Source: Mycobacterium lacus
GTDB lineage: Bacteria; Actinomycetota; Actinomycetes; Mycobacteriales; Mycobacteriaceae
Assembly: GCF_010731535.1 (NCBI RefSeq)
Contig: NZ_AP022581.1
Span: forward strand, 62,001 to 126,000
Reading direction: 5' to 3'
Length of the DNA stretch: 64,000 nt
This document shows, piece after piece, positions 53,283 to 62,020 of the stretch (within the stretch, counting starts at the first letter, position 1; each line of letters starts with the position of its first letter). The notes beneath the pieces were generated by a model. The model was not told the DNA's origin. It was given only the letters and a program-made list of their open reading frames with translations, and did no database searches. The position numbers and the translations under genes were made by a program.

Positions 53283-53921
53283 CTAGAAGGTGACCGCGGT
53301 TTCTTCGGGCAACACCTGGAAGTCGGTGTTGGTCATCTCGGTGAGCCGGCCGTAGTAGATGCCCCGTGCGTCGGGAGCGATGATCCCCTGGTGGATGGGC
53401 ACCGCGCGGGCCGGTGCCACCGCCCGCAGATAGTCGACGGCCTCGGAGATCTTCATCCACGGGGCCGCCGCCGGGGTGGCCAATACGTCCACCGGTTCGT
53501 CGGGAACGAACAATGCATCGCCGGGATGCATGAACCGGGCGGGATGCTCACCGTCGCCCACCAGATACGAGATGTTGTCTATCACAGGAATTTCCGGGTG
53601 GATCACCGCGTGGCGGCCACCGACCCCACGGATGGTCAGCCCCCCGACTCGCAGCTGGTCGCCGACCCGCACCGCCTGACAAGGCGTGCCCAGCTGCTCG
53701 GCGGTCTGCGGATCGGCGTACAGCGCGGCGTCAGGGTTCCCCTCGAGCAGCGCCGGCAGTTTGGAGACGTCGACGTGGTCGGGGTGCTGGTGGGTGATCA
53801 CGATCGCGGACAGGCCGGTGAGCCCCTCGAACCCGTGCGCGAAGGTCCCCGGATCAAAAAGCAGGCTGGTGTCGCCGAACTCGGCGAGCAGGCAGGAATG
53901 GCCGAAATGCGTCAGTTGCAT
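53283..53921 (-). CDS. metallo-beta-lactamase-fold hydrolase (UlaG-like)
   Basis: A 212-residue metal-dependent hydrolase, counterpart of H37Rv Rv0786c. The di-metal motif THQHPDHVD has H44, H46, D48 and H49; later ligands lie in GGRHAVI and a FMHPGDALF segment. The ATG at 53921 is chosen; longer frames reach into the purS region and are shadows. H37Rv has another gene (Rv0787) between this one and purS, and it is absent here. Confidence 0.9.
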   Translation of the reverse strand: MQLTHFGHSCLLAEFGDTSLLFDPGTFAHGFEGLTGLSAIVITHQHPDHVDVSKLPALLEGNPDAALYADPQTAEQLGTPCQAVRVGDQLRVGGLTIRGVGGRHAVIHPEIPVIDNISYLVGDGEHPARFMHPGDALFVPDEPVDVLATPAAAPWMKISEAVDYLRAVAPARAVPIHQGIIAPDARGIYYGRLTEMTNTDFQVLPEETAVTF

Positions 53922-54013
53922 GCCTACGATTGTGCCCCGATGAGCCGGCGCGGCACCGATCGCCGGTAGAGTTGGCGCGGACCCCTTGCGATCAGATCTG
54001 AGGAGGAGCGCCG

Positions 54014-54253
54014 GTGGCCCGGGTGGTCGTGCACGTGATGCCCAAAGCGGAGATCCTCGACCCGCAGGGTCAGGCGATCGTCGGCGCCCTGGGCCGGCTC
54101 GGACATACCGGCGTCTCAGATGTCCGTCAAGGCAAGAGGTTTGAGCTAGAGGTCGACGATACGGTCGACGACTCCACGCTCGCTGAAATCGCGGAATCGT
54201 TGCTGGCGAACACGGTGATCGAGGACTGGACGATAAGTCGGGACCCGCGGTGA
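54014..54253 (+). CDS. purS: phosphoribosylformylglycinamidine synthase subunit PurS
   Basis: A 79-residue small subunit that bridges PurQ and PurL in the FGAM synthase complex. The full-length PurS pattern is visible: [28 protein letters not shown] and [12 protein letters not shown] at 54014 follows GAGGAGG. The stop overlaps the purQ GTG by 4 bp. purL is not in the window. Confidence 0.96.
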   Translation: MARVVVHVMPKAEILDPQGQAIVGALGRLGHTGVSDVRQGKRFELEVDDTVDDSTLAEIAESLLANTVIEDWTISRDPR

Positions 54254-54924
54254 CGGCCCGCATCGGCGTCATCACCTTTCCCGGGACGCTTGACGACGTC
54301 GATGCCGCGCGCGCGGCGCGCCGCGTCGGCGCCGAGGCGGTCGGTCTGTGGCACGCCGACGCCGACCTCAAGGGGGTCGACGCGGTGGTGGTACCCGGAG
54401 GGTTTTCCTACGGCGATTACCTGCGCGCCGGCGCGATCGCCAGGTTCGCCCCGGTGATGGCCGAAGTGGTCGACGCCGCGGCCCGCGGCCTGCCGGTTTT
54501 GGGGATTTGCAACGGTTTTCAGGTGCTGTGTGAGGCCGGGCTGCTGCCCGGCGCACTGACCCGCAACGCGGGTTTGCACTTCGTCTGCCGCGATGTGTGG
54601 CTGCGGGTGGCGTCGACCTCGACGGCGTGGACGTCGCGTTTCAAGCCCGACGCCGATCTGCTGGTGCCGCTGAAGTCGGGCGAGGGCCGCTACGTGGCGC
54701 CGGAGGAGGTGCTTGACGAGCTGGAGGGCGAGGGCCGGGTGGTGTTCCGCTACCACGACAACCCCAACGGCTCGCTGCGTGACATCGCCGGGATCAGCTC
54801 CGCCAACGGCCGCGTCGTCGGGCTGATGCCACATCCCGAGCACGCCATCGAAGCGCTAACCGGTCCCTCCGACGACGGGCTTGGCCTGTTCTATTCGGCC
54901 CTGGACGCCCTCATGGCGGCTTGA
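54250..54924 (+). CDS. purQ: phosphoribosylformylglycinamidine synthase glutaminase subunit PurQ
   Basis: A 224-residue class I glutamine amidotransferase supplying ammonia to PurL. Oxyanion segment [14 protein letters not shown], nucleophile Cys in GICNGFQVL, and catalytic His-Glu in MPHPEHA are intact. Start GTG at 54250 overlaps purS (GTGA). The gene is convergent with the next one, with 16 bp between stops. Confidence 0.97.
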   Translation: MTARIGVITFPGTLDDVDAARAARRVGAEAVGLWHADADLKGVDAVVVPGGFSYGDYLRAGAIARFAPVMAEVVDAAARGLPVLGICNGFQVLCEAGLLPGALTRNAGLHFVCRDVWLRVASTSTAWTSRFKPDADLLVPLKSGEGRYVAPEEVLDELEGEGRVVFRYHDNPNGSLRDIAGISSANGRVVGLMPHPEHAIEALTGPSDDGLGLFYSALDALMAA

Positions 54925-54940
54925 GCTGCGCGTCGGGAGT

Positions 54941-55402
54941 TCAGCAGGCGTCTCGCAGCAACGGCATCGACGCCGCCTCGGGAACCGGGGTCAGCGCACC
55001 GAATAGGTCGATCGCGGCGGCCAGGGTGCGGTCGACGAAGCCGGCGAAGTCGTCGAAGCGGACGAGACCTCCGATCGACTGGGACTTGCTCGCGATCACA
55101 CCAATGCGCTGCGGGTCGGAGGACTCGTGCACGATCGCGCTGACCGCGGAATTGCGCCGGTTCCACGTCTTAGCGAACTGCGTCAGTCGGGCGCGGTCGG
55201 CGACGGGGAAGAAGCACGCGGGGGTGACCCGAAGCGTGAAGACATCCGGGTGCACGCGGCAGATCTCGAGGTGGACATGTAGCCGCCGGGGACCGGCGTT
55301 TGCCAGGAAGAAGTATTCGCCGTCGTGCTGGCCGCGGAAGTACCGGCGCCCACGCGCGCGCAGGTAGCGATCGATCAGGTTCTCCGACACCGGCTCCGTC
55401 AT
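54941..55402 (-). CDS. YbjN-like conserved protein
   Basis: A protein of about 153 residues, in the place of H37Rv Rv0789c. It begins SENLIDRYLRARG and has strands YFRGQHDGEYFFLAN and LHVHLEICRV, a pattern like YbjN/type III chaperone-fold proteins of actinobacteria (an N-terminal helix, then a twisted sheet). The ATG at 55402 is taken; one at 55411 is possible and neither has a clear ribosome site. Function unknown. A gap of about 165 bp without a gene separates it from the transglutaminase-like gene. Confidence 0.75.
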   Translation of the reverse strand: MTEPVSENLIDRYLRARGRRYFRGQHDGEYFFLANAGPRRLHVHLEICRVHPDVFTLRVTPACFFPVADRARLTQFAKTWNRRNSAVSAIVHESSDPQRIGVIASKSQSIGGLVRFDDFAGFVDRTLAAAIDLFGALTPVPEAASMPLLRDAC

Positions 55403-55566
55403 GAGGCCCATGCTGAGCCTGGTCGCTGTGCGGATCCTTGGAACACCGGAAAGCGGCCGCGAATAATCCGTTGAGAATTTGCTGAATGCCGGGCGGCGCG
55501 CTCATGCCACCGACATGCGTGCCACCGATTCCAGCGGGGGACCGGCCCACAGTTCGTCATCGGCGG

Positions 55567-56202
55567 CTACCGCGCTGTGAATCTCGGAGACTGCAAGGCC
55601 CGCAGGACCGAATGGGCGATGCGCTCGTACCATTGCGCCACGGCGGCGGGATAGTCGGCGTAGCTGCCGTTCTCGCGCACGATGGGTCCTTCGACCGTCC
55701 GGATGGGGGTGACGCCGTCGAAAACCTGCCGGTAGGGCTTGCCCAACTGGGCGGCGGTGGGCGCGTCGATGGTGGCGTCCAGCTTGACCCATCGCTGACC
55801 CAGATAGGCCTCGCCCAGCGAGTGCCACGGCAGTGGCCTGCCTTTTCTACCTCCCCACAACGCACGCACTTGCGGGGAGAGAAACTCCTTGTCCGGGCAG
55901 TCCAGCGTCTGGAACGCGATGCGGGCCGGCACACCCGCGGCGCGGCACAGGGCAACGAACACGCTCGCCTTGCCCATGCAGAAGGCGACGCCGTGTTGGA
56001 GCACGTCGCTCGCGCGGTGTCGTCCCTGCGCGAGGTAGCGAAACGACGCCAGGACGTCGTAGGGCAGGTCGCGAACGTAGTAGTAGATGCGCCCGGCCCG
56101 CTCGATGTCCGATGTGGCGCCGCGCACCAGGTTTTCCGTCGTCGAACGAACGAGTCGATGGTCCGCATCGAGATAGTCGGTGGGCGCCAAGTATTGCATC
56201 AT
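55567..56202 (-). CDS. transglutaminase-like cysteine protein
   Basis: A 211-residue protein of the transglutaminase-like superfamily. The catalytic triad is readable: Cys75 in AFCMGKASVFVALCRAAGVP, His127 in PWHSLGEAYL and Asp142 in VKLDATID. Such proteins act as peptidases, amidases or amide-cleaving enzymes rather than true transglutaminases. Its ATG overlaps the stop of the upstream luciferase-like gene (ATGA), so the three genes gntR-LLM-transglutaminase form one operon. Confidence 0.88.
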   Translation of the reverse strand: MMQYLAPTDYLDADHRLVRSTTENLVRGATSDIERAGRIYYYVRDLPYDVLASFRYLAQGRHRASDVLQHGVAFCMGKASVFVALCRAAGVPARIAFQTLDCPDKEFLSPQVRALWGGRKGRPLPWHSLGEAYLGQRWVKLDATIDAPTAAQLGKPYRQVFDGVTPIRTVEGPIVRENGSYADYPAAVAQWYERIAHSVLRALQSPRFTAR

Positions 56203-57209
56203 GTCGACGGCTTGATCAGGGGAATGATGTCGCGACCGACAATATGCAGGAATTCGGATTGCACGAGGTGCGGAATTGTGAAGAGAAAATGATCGACGCC
56301 GCAGTCCTGGTACTCGCGTATGCGCTCCATGCATTTGTCGGGGGATCCGGTGATTAGCCCTGGGGATGGAATGGACGCGAATTCCGCCCGAACTCGGGCT
56401 TCGTCTGCGGGGGAGTGGGTGGGGGCAAGCAGGACCGTCACCGACAGTCGCAAGCTGTCGGGATCCCGCCCGAACGACTCGCACGCCTGGGACAGAAAGC
56501 CCCGACGTTGGGTCACCTGCCGGGGCGACCACCACCGCACGTTGAGGCCCTGCGCGGACTTGGCGGCGATGCGCGCAACGCGGTCGCCTTCCCCGCCGAT
56601 CCATAACGGTGGATGTGGGCGCTGGACCGGTGGCGGATCGCAGACCGCGCCGTCCAAGGTGTAGAACCGACCGGCATACACCGGGTTCGGCTCGGTCCAC
56701 ACGGCCCGAATCACCTGAAGAGACTCGTCAAGCGCGGAGACTCTATCGCGCACCGGCGGGAACGGAATGCCGTAGGCATCGAACTCGCGCTCGAACCAGC
56801 CGGCGCCCAAGCCCAGATCCAGACGTCCCTCGGAAATGACGTCCAGGGTGGCGGCCATCTTCGCCAGCACCGAAGGGTGGCGATAGGAGTTGCACAGCAC
56901 ACTGGTGCCGAGCCGCAGCCGGGTGGTATCACGGGCCAGGGCCGCCAATGCCGTCCAGCACTCCAGCAGCGGCAGCGACCTGGGTCGTGCGTCCCCGTCC
57001 CGCTCGCCTGCTTCGGCGGCGATGCCGGCATCTTTCGCATAGTCATCGGCGCTTATCGTGAGGAAATGGTCGCAGAGCCACACGGAATCGAATCCGTATT
57101 TCTCCGCGGTCTGCGAAATGGCGACCATATCGCGATAGGTGCTCACCGCCAGGCCTTTAACCGTCAGCGCCAATATGAGCCCGATGTGGGCGCTCTGATC
57201 GGGGTTCAT
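56199..57209 (-). CDS. luciferase-like (probably F420-dependent) oxidoreductase
   Basis: A 336-residue TIM-barrel luciferase-like monooxygenase, counterpart of H37Rv Rv0791c. Typical blocks are FDSVWLCDHFL, RLRLGTSVLCNSYRHPSVLAK (shown in two parts in the fold), SEGRLDLGLGAGW and LWIGGEGD. Mycobacterial members use F420 or FMN. ATG 57209 overlaps the gntR stop (ATGA). The substrate is unknown; control by the upstream GntR protein is likely. Confidence 0.92.
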   Translation of the reverse strand: MNPDQSAHIGLILALTVKGLAVSTYRDMVAISQTAEKYGFDSVWLCDHFLTISADDYAKDAGIAAEAGERDGDARPRSLPLLECWTALAALARDTTRLRLGTSVLCNSYRHPSVLAKMAATLDVISEGRLDLGLGAGWFEREFDAYGIPFPPVRDRVSALDESLQVIRAVWTEPNPVYAGRFYTLDGAVCDPPPVQRPHPPLWIGGEGDRVARIAAKSAQGLNVRWWSPRQVTQRRGFLSQACESFGRDPDSLRLSVTVLLAPTHSPADEARVRAEFASIPSPGLITGSPDKCMERIREYQDCGVDHFLFTIPHLVQSEFLHIVGRDIIPLIKPST

Positions 57210-58015
57210 GTGAAATCTCGCTTCTCGATAATTCCGGCGCCCGGTTCGGGCATTGTTCGGGGCAATGTGACGGCAAACCGGTACCACTCCGGGCGGTAGT
57301 GGAACACCACGACCTCGATCGGCTTGTCGTCGGCGGTGTAGCTGGTCCGCTCGAGCACCAACACGGGTGAGCCGACCGCCAGCCCCAACGCGTCCGCCAC
57401 TTCGGGAGGTGCGCCCGCCGCCTGGATTTCGTGGGTGGCCCGGGCAATGCGAACATCCAATCGCTGCTCCCACATCGTGTAGGTGGTTTCGGTGCTGGGT
57501 CCCGCGGACAGCAACGGTTCGACAGCCTCGCCCAACCCGGTCGGAAGGTAGGCAGTGACCAGGGCCAGGGGTTGATCGCCGTCCCGAAAACGCCGGCGAA
57601 TACACAGGACTTCCGGCAACCGGAGCGCCTCGGCGATCCGTCGCGGCGCGGGGCCGGTGCGATGCGACAGCACGTCCACCTGCGGGGTGACGCCCGAGCC
57701 CAACAACACCTCGGTGATCGTGCGCACGCCGGAGGCCAGTTCCTGTTTCACCGGGTCGGCCACGAAAGTGCCCAGGCCTTGCCGGCGGACCAGCCACCCC
57801 TGGCGCTCGAGAAGCCCGACCGCGGCGCGCACCGTCACCCGGCTCAAACCGGAGCGCTCGATCAACTCCCGCTCGCTGGGCAGACGCCCGCCGTGCGGCA
57901 GCCGCTGTTGCACGATCTGCGCCTTCAGCGCCTCGGCAAGCTGGGCGCTCGCGGGCACGCTGCCGCGCGATATCCGCAGATCGGCCGCGCCCAGATCCAG
58001 CTTGACAGTCGTCAT
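57206..58015 (-). CDS. GntR/HutC-family regulator with UTRA domain
   Basis: A 269-residue regulator, counterpart of H37Rv Rv0792c. The N-terminal winged helix (about 20-90) contains RLPSERELIERSGLSRVTV and RQGLGTFVA. The C-terminal UTRA effector domain (about 100-265) contains LCIRRRFRDGDQPLALVTAYLP in two strands. It is the first gene of the leftward operon and diverges from the ABM monooxygenase gene. A palindrome starts 1 bp upstream of its ATG, so autoregulation and control of both sides are expected. Confidence 0.94.
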   Translation of the reverse strand: MTTVKLDLGAADLRISRGSVPASAQLAEALKAQIVQQRLPHGGRLPSERELIERSGLSRVTVRAAVGLLERQGWLVRRQGLGTFVADPVKQELASGVRTITEVLLGSGVTPQVDVLSHRTGPAPRRIAEALRLPEVLCIRRRFRDGDQPLALVTAYLPTGLGEAVEPLLSAGPSTETTYTMWEQRLDVRIARATHEIQAAGAPPEVADALGLAVGSPVLVLERTSYTADDKPIEVVVFHYRPEWYRFAVTLPRTMPEPGAGIIEKRDFT

Positions 58016-58039
58016 AAGATGTATTAAAACGTCTTAGAC
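58016..58039 (+). promoter_or_regulatory. GntR operator between divergent genes
   Basis: AAGATGT (58016-58022) and ACGTCTT (58029-58035) form an inverted repeat around ATTAAA. Overlapping it, GTCTTAGAC (58031-58039) is a perfect 9-bp palindrome close to the HutC-type consensus GT-N-TA-N-AC. A TATATA (58041-58046) -10-like box lies beside it. The site abuts the gntR start and is 44 bp from the monooxygenase start. Confidence 0.68.
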
Positions 58040-58082
58040 TATATACGTCAAACGTCGCTGCTCGCAACGGAGGTGGCCATCC

Positions 58083-58376
58083 ATGTCGATCGCCGTCATC
58101 GCCCGGTTTACGCCGCACCCCGAATCCCGGGATGCCGTGCGCACTGTCCTGCACGGAATGACCGCCCCAACGCGTGCCGAAGACGGGTGCCGCACCTATG
58201 ACCTCTACGAGGCCGACGACCGAGGTGAGTTTGTGGTCTTCGAGCGGTATCGCGATCGCGATGCACTTGACGCACACCGCGCTTCGCCGCACTACGTGAA
58301 CTACCGGGCACGGCTCGACGGTTTGCTCACGAAGCCGGTCGACGTGACTGTGCTGACCGCAATAGACGAAGGGTAG
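58083..58376 (+). CDS. antibiotic-biosynthesis-monooxygenase (ABM) domain protein
   Basis: A 97-residue ferredoxin-like dimeric alpha+beta barrel, counterpart of H37Rv Rv0793. Features are IAVIARFTPHPESRDAV, the EDGCRTYDLYE strand and the FVVFERYRDRDALDAHRAS segment typical of cofactor-free quinol monooxygenases (YgiN/ActVA-Orf6 type). GGAGGTGG precedes the ATG. Divergent from gntR, and therefore likely co-regulated with the luciferase-like and transglutaminase-like genes. Confidence 0.93.
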   Translation: MSIAVIARFTPHPESRDAVRTVLHGMTAPTRAEDGCRTYDLYEADDRGEFVVFERYRDRDALDAHRASPHYVNYRARLDGLLTKPVDVTVLTAIDEG

Positions 58377-58743
58377 GTGTTGACGCCGTCGCCGCCCAGC
58401 GTGGATACGGTTCCGACAGGTTGACCCGGGGCCCTAATCCCCGTCGTCCAGGTCGCCGCGGCTGCCTCGGCCTACCTAATCGCCACTCCGATCCCGGTCA
58501 AGTTCGTGGGCACATCGGCAAAAGCCTCTGGTGCGGCAGTCAAAAAAGACGACATTTCAGCTCCCGTCGCCTCGATCCCGAACCCGGAACAATGGTTCGG
58601 TGGCCACGAAAATACGCGCGAGGAATTGGATCTCCAGCGGTTCGGCGAGGTTAATCGGGCGGCTCCTGCTCAACCGCGGCCTACCAAAAGGCCACCGCAC
58701 ATCGCTACGCGACCGCGGCCCGAGTTGGAGCCGAAAACCTCAA
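58377..58743. other. 367-bp region with a hydrophobic orphan frame, end of conserved synteny
   Basis: No gene is well supported. A plus-strand frame from about 58424 (directly after an in-frame TGA) to 58787 encodes a membrane-helix-like start (VVQVAAAASAYLIATPIPV) and then a hydrophilic Pro/Arg-rich part with PEQWFGGHENTREELDL. It has no start codon before the helix, and its end overlaps the antisense LysR gene, so it is more likely a remnant of a lost gene. H37Rv synteny ends here. Confidence 0.45.
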
Positions 58744-59598
58744 TTATTTTCGCACACGTTCTAGCATGTCGCGCAACGATTCGCTAACTGTTGATCGCGT
58801 CGCTGGATCGATTCCACCGCGGCTTCGGACGAACACCGAGACGCGGCTCGCCGAGGGCAGGCCCTCGGCGAATCGCACACCGCCCGGCAACTGGCCGAGC
58901 TGCAGGAGCAGTGCAACCCCCAGCCCGGAGCGTATCGCCGCGTACAGCCCCGCCAGATTGGCACATTCGGCGACCACTTGATAGGAAACACCCGCCTTAT
59001 CGAGCGCCGCGAACGTCGGCTCGCGAAAGGTGCAGGGCTCGGCGAAAACCACCAGCGGCAGCGGTTGGCCGACCGGCGCTTGGAAGGTTGTGGATGCCAG
59101 CCACGACAGCTCGACGACTCCCGATGCGTTGGCGCTATCCAACCCGGACCCGTCCAGCATGACCGCCACGTCGAGCAGCCCCCGCTCGATCGAATCGGCA
59201 AGCGACACATTCCGGTCCAGCCGGAAACGCACCCGGCGATCGGGCAGCCGTTCACGCAGCGCGGCGGTGAGTCCCGGGATGAGCACGTCAGCACCGTGCT
59301 CCGTGGCGCCGATGGCCAGGGTTTGCTCATCGGCAGCACCGAGTTCCTCCAGGGCCCTGTCGTGGGCCGCCAAAATAGTGCGTGCGTGCCGCAGCGTCTG
59401 CTGGCCAAGTTCGGTGAACACCAGCCCGCGCCCTGACCTCTCTACCGCCGGCCCGCCGATGGCCTGTTCGACCTTGCGCAAGTGCTGGCTGACGGTTGAT
59501 TGGGTCAGATGCAGAACCGCCGCTGCACGGTGCACTCCGCCGTAGTCGGCCACAGCTACCAAGCTGCGGAGCGGAACGATGTCCAGCACCTGCGTCAC
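58744..59598 (-). CDS. LysR-family transcriptional regulator
   Basis: A 284-residue LysR regulator. The N-terminal helix-turn-helix is GGVHRAAAVLHLTQSTVSQH (about 20-39), followed by the linker helix and a two-lobe periplasmic-binding-like effector domain (LAIGATEHGADVLIPGL, LLDVAVMLDGSGLD, RSGLGVALLLQLG). It is divergent from the NHL-Ldh-ADH-ALDH genes with 161 bp between, the classic LysR layout, and is presumably their activator. Confidence 0.93.
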   Translation of the reverse strand: MTQVLDIVPLRSLVAVADYGGVHRAAAVLHLTQSTVSQHLRKVEQAIGGPAVERSGRGLVFTELGQQTLRHARTILAAHDRALEELGAADEQTLAIGATEHGADVLIPGLTAALRERLPDRRVRFRLDRNVSLADSIERGLLDVAVMLDGSGLDSANASGVVELSWLASTTFQAPVGQPLPLVVFAEPCTFREPTFAALDKAGVSYQVVAECANLAGLYAAIRSGLGVALLLQLGQLPGGVRFAEGLPSASRVSVFVRSRGGIDPATRSTVSESLRDMLERVRK

Positions 59599-59694
59599 GC
59601 CAACATGGCACCATAAACAATTCCGTAACGCAATCGATCACGGGTGGCTCGGTCACTTATACCCTACCGAATAGCAATGACCGTTCGATTTACG

Positions 59695-59710
59695 CGATCA
59701 GATGTGATCG
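59695..59710 (+). promoter_or_regulatory. inverted repeat CGATCA-GATG-TGATCG, candidate LysR site
   Basis: Perfect 6-bp arms around a 4-bp centre, lying in the LysR/NHL divergent region 49 bp before the NHL start. Nearby sequence (59600-59760) is AT-rich compared with the surroundings. Position fits an activator site just upstream of a -35 box. Confidence 0.5.
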
Positions 59711-59759
59711 GAAACAATCGTTGGACAGCTTTAATTACCCGCCGTTAGATTAACGCAAC

Positions 59760-60857
59760 ATGAGCCAGCGAAGTGCGCCGCGGCGGCCAGGCGGCATGCC
59801 TACGGCGCGCACAATTGCGCTGGGAATTGCGTTTGCGTGGTTATGCCTGACTCCGTTCACGACGGCCGTTCGGGCCTCGGCGGATGCTCCCACCAATTCA
59901 CTGCCTAATCCATACCGCACGATCAAGGATTGGGGTACGTTACCGGGCGGCCGCAAATGGGGCTCGACCAGCGCGGTGGCCATCGCGCCGGACGGCACGA
60001 CGGTGTGGGTAGCCGAGCGGTGCGGGGAGACCCGCGCGCCTGCGCAGATCGAGCTCGGCGCGCCATTCGGGTGTGCGGGGTCGCCACTGGATCCGATCCT
60101 GAAGTTCGACACCGACGGGAAGTTCTTGGGAAGCTTCGGCGCAGGGTTGATCGTGTTTCCGCACGGTATCTACGTCGATCGGGAGGGCAATGTCTGGGTC
60201 GTCGACGGGTTGTGCTACGGCGGCAAAGGGCAGCAGGTGTTGAAGTTCAGTCCAGACGGCCAGTTGTTGCTGACGCTGGGCAAGGCTGGCAAGCCAGGCG
60301 ATGGCGTGAACGAATTCAATTCACCCTCCGCCGTTGTCGCAGCACCCAACGGCGACATCTTCGTCGCCGATGGACATGGCGGAGACACCAACGCGCGCAT
60401 CGTCAAGTTCGACAAGACCGGCAACTTCATCAAGCAGTGGGGGCACAAGGGCACTGGCCCCGGCGAGTTCGACACACCGCACACCATCGCTATGGATTCG
60501 GCCGGGAGGCTGTTCGTCGGGGACCGCAATAACAACCGCATCCAGATTTTTGATCAGGACGGGCGATTCCTTGACCAGTGGACGCAGTTCAGCCGGCCAA
60601 GTGGTATCTACATCACCGGCGACGTCATTTACGTCGCCGACTCCGAGTCGGAGTCGTTGGCCCCGAATCACAACGGCTGGAAACGCGGCATCCGTGTGGG
60701 AAGTGTCATCGACGGCTCGGTGTGGGCGTTGATCCCCGACCCGGTCGACTACAGCGACAACACCAGCGGAGCCGAGGGACTCGCCGCAGATGCGGCCGGC
60801 AACATCTTCGGCGCCGAGGTCGGTCAGCATCGGATGATGAAGTACATCAAGGGATAG
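59760..60857 (+). CDS. exported NHL-repeat beta-propeller protein
   Basis: A 365-residue protein. The N-terminus has a basic start and hydrophobic core (TARTIALGIAFAWLCLTPF, about 15-33), ending in a signal-peptidase-like VRASADA. The rest is a six-bladed NHL propeller with repeated D-x-x-G-x-F/N-x-V/I-x-D elements (VDREGNVWVVDG, AAPNGDIFVADGHG, DSAGRLFVGDRNNNRI, DAAGNIFGAEVG), similar to peptidyl-hydroxyglycine amidating lyase and other exported six-bladed propellers. Probably periplasmic. It may be an enzyme (lyase or lactonase) or a ligand-binding protein. First gene of the rightward accessory operon. Confidence 0.85.
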   Translation: MSQRSAPRRPGGMPTARTIALGIAFAWLCLTPFTTAVRASADAPTNSLPNPYRTIKDWGTLPGGRKWGSTSAVAIAPDGTTVWVAERCGETRAPAQIELGAPFGCAGSPLDPILKFDTDGKFLGSFGAGLIVFPHGIYVDREGNVWVVDGLCYGGKGQQVLKFSPDGQLLLTLGKAGKPGDGVNEFNSPSAVVAAPNGDIFVADGHGGDTNARIVKFDKTGNFIKQWGHKGTGPGEFDTPHTIAMDSAGRLFVGDRNNNRIQIFDQDGRFLDQWTQFSRPSGIYITGDVIYVADSESESLAPNHNGWKRGIRVGSVIDGSVWALIPDPVDYSDNTSGAEGLAADAAGNIFGAEVGQHRMMKYIKG

Positions 60858-60868
60858 TGGCGGTAACC

Positions 60869-62020
60869 ATGACCGCCGGCGACGACATGAACCGTCCCAA
60901 GCATGCCACTACCGTAAGCGAAACACGTTGCGCACCTAAGGAATCCATTGCGGCGATGACGCCAGCGACCGATTTCCGCATGGTCTCGGCCGATAGCCTA
61001 CAAGCCCTCATCGTCGACGTGCTCACGGCTTACGGGGCGCGCGAAGTCGACGCACATGTGCAAGCCCAAAACCTTGTCGAGGCAGACCTCCGCGACCAAC
61101 ATTCCCACGGACTCCGGCGGCTGGAGGTCCTCGTCGGCCGCATCCGCTACGGCGTACTCCTACCCAGGGCTCAACCTCGCCAGGAATGGAAGACCGCGGC
61201 CGTCCTACGGGTGGACGGTAACCGGGGATTCGGGCCCGTGGTGGCATTCTCCGCCGTGCAGGCGATCCTTGACCGGGCCGCCACGACGGGGGTCGCGCTC
61301 GCGTCGATCAGCAACGCCAACCACCTGGGCATGCTTGCGCCCTACGTCGAAAAGATGGCGGAGGCAGGAATGGTGGGAATCGCTCTCACCACAAGCGAAG
61401 CGCTCGTCCATGCATGGTGCGGGGCCACCGCGATGGTCGGGACGAACCCGATCGCCATTGCCGCGCCGACCGGCCCTGACAGTGAGCCCCTGGTACTTGA
61501 CATGTCGACCAGCTCGGTGTCGATGGGCAAGATCCTGTCGTATGCGCAACGCGGGGAACCGATTCCACTCGGATGGGCGGTCGGGCCCTTGGGGCAACCC
61601 ACGACGAACGCGAGCTTAGCGGCGCGCGCCGGCGCGATCTCGCCATTCGGCGGTGCCAAGGGATATGCGCTCGGCATCACCGTCGAAGCTGTGGTGGCGG
61701 CACTAACCGGTACCGCACTGGGACGCGATATCCGCGGAACTCTCGACGAGACCTCCCCCTGCAACAAGGGCGACCTCCTTATCTGCATCTCCCCGCACGT
61801 CCTTGGGCTGTCTCACCTGCTTCCCCAGATCGCCGACTACCTCGAGCAGGTACGCGCTTCCGGGGTCAGCGGAGACCCGGTGAGGGTGCCCGGCGATAGG
61901 GCCAGGACCTGCCGTCAGCACCGCCTCAAGTATGGGATTCCGCTTCACCAGAGCGCATGGACCGCAGCGCTGGCAATGCGTGACCAAGCAAGGAGCCACC
62001 GTGATGGACACTGCTGCTAA
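60869..62020 (+). CDS. malate/lactate/ureidoglycolate-type (Ldh family) dehydrogenase
   Basis: A type-2 malate/L-lactate dehydrogenase fold enzyme, NAD(P)-dependent and not of the Rossmann type. Diagnostic blocks: DLRDQHSHGLRRL (catalytic His region), VALASISNANHLGMLAPY, GTNPIAIAAP, VLDMSTS and FGGAKGYALGITVE. It converts a 2-hydroxy acid to a 2-oxo acid or the reverse. The start is uncertain: ATG 60869 gives 383 residues, while ATG 60956 gives 354 and a more usual N-terminus. The 3' end overlaps the next gene by 17 bp. Confidence 0.9.
   Translation: MTAGDDMNRPKHATTVSETRCAPKESIAAMTPATDFRMVSADSLQALIVDVLTAYGAREVDAHVQAQNLVEADLRDQHSHGLRRLEVLVGRIRYGVLLPRAQPRQEWKTAAVLRVDGNRGFGPVVAFSAVQAILDRAATTGVALASISNANHLGMLAPYVEKMAEAGMVGIALTTSEALVHAWCGATAMVGTNPIAIAAPTGPDSEPLVLDMSTSSVSMGKILSYAQRGEPIPLGWAVGPLGQPTTNASLAARAGAISPFGGAKGYALGITVEAVVAALTGTALGRDIRGTLDETSPCNKGDLLICISPHVLGLSHLLPQIADYLEQVRASGVSGDPVRVPGDRARTCRQHRLKYGIPLHQSAWTAALAMRDQARSHRDGHCC

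Noticed and set aside
53922..54371. Longer form of the metallo-hydrolase reaching into purS
   Set aside because: The canonical fold starts at MQLTHFGHS (53921), and upstream sequence encodes purS on the other strand.
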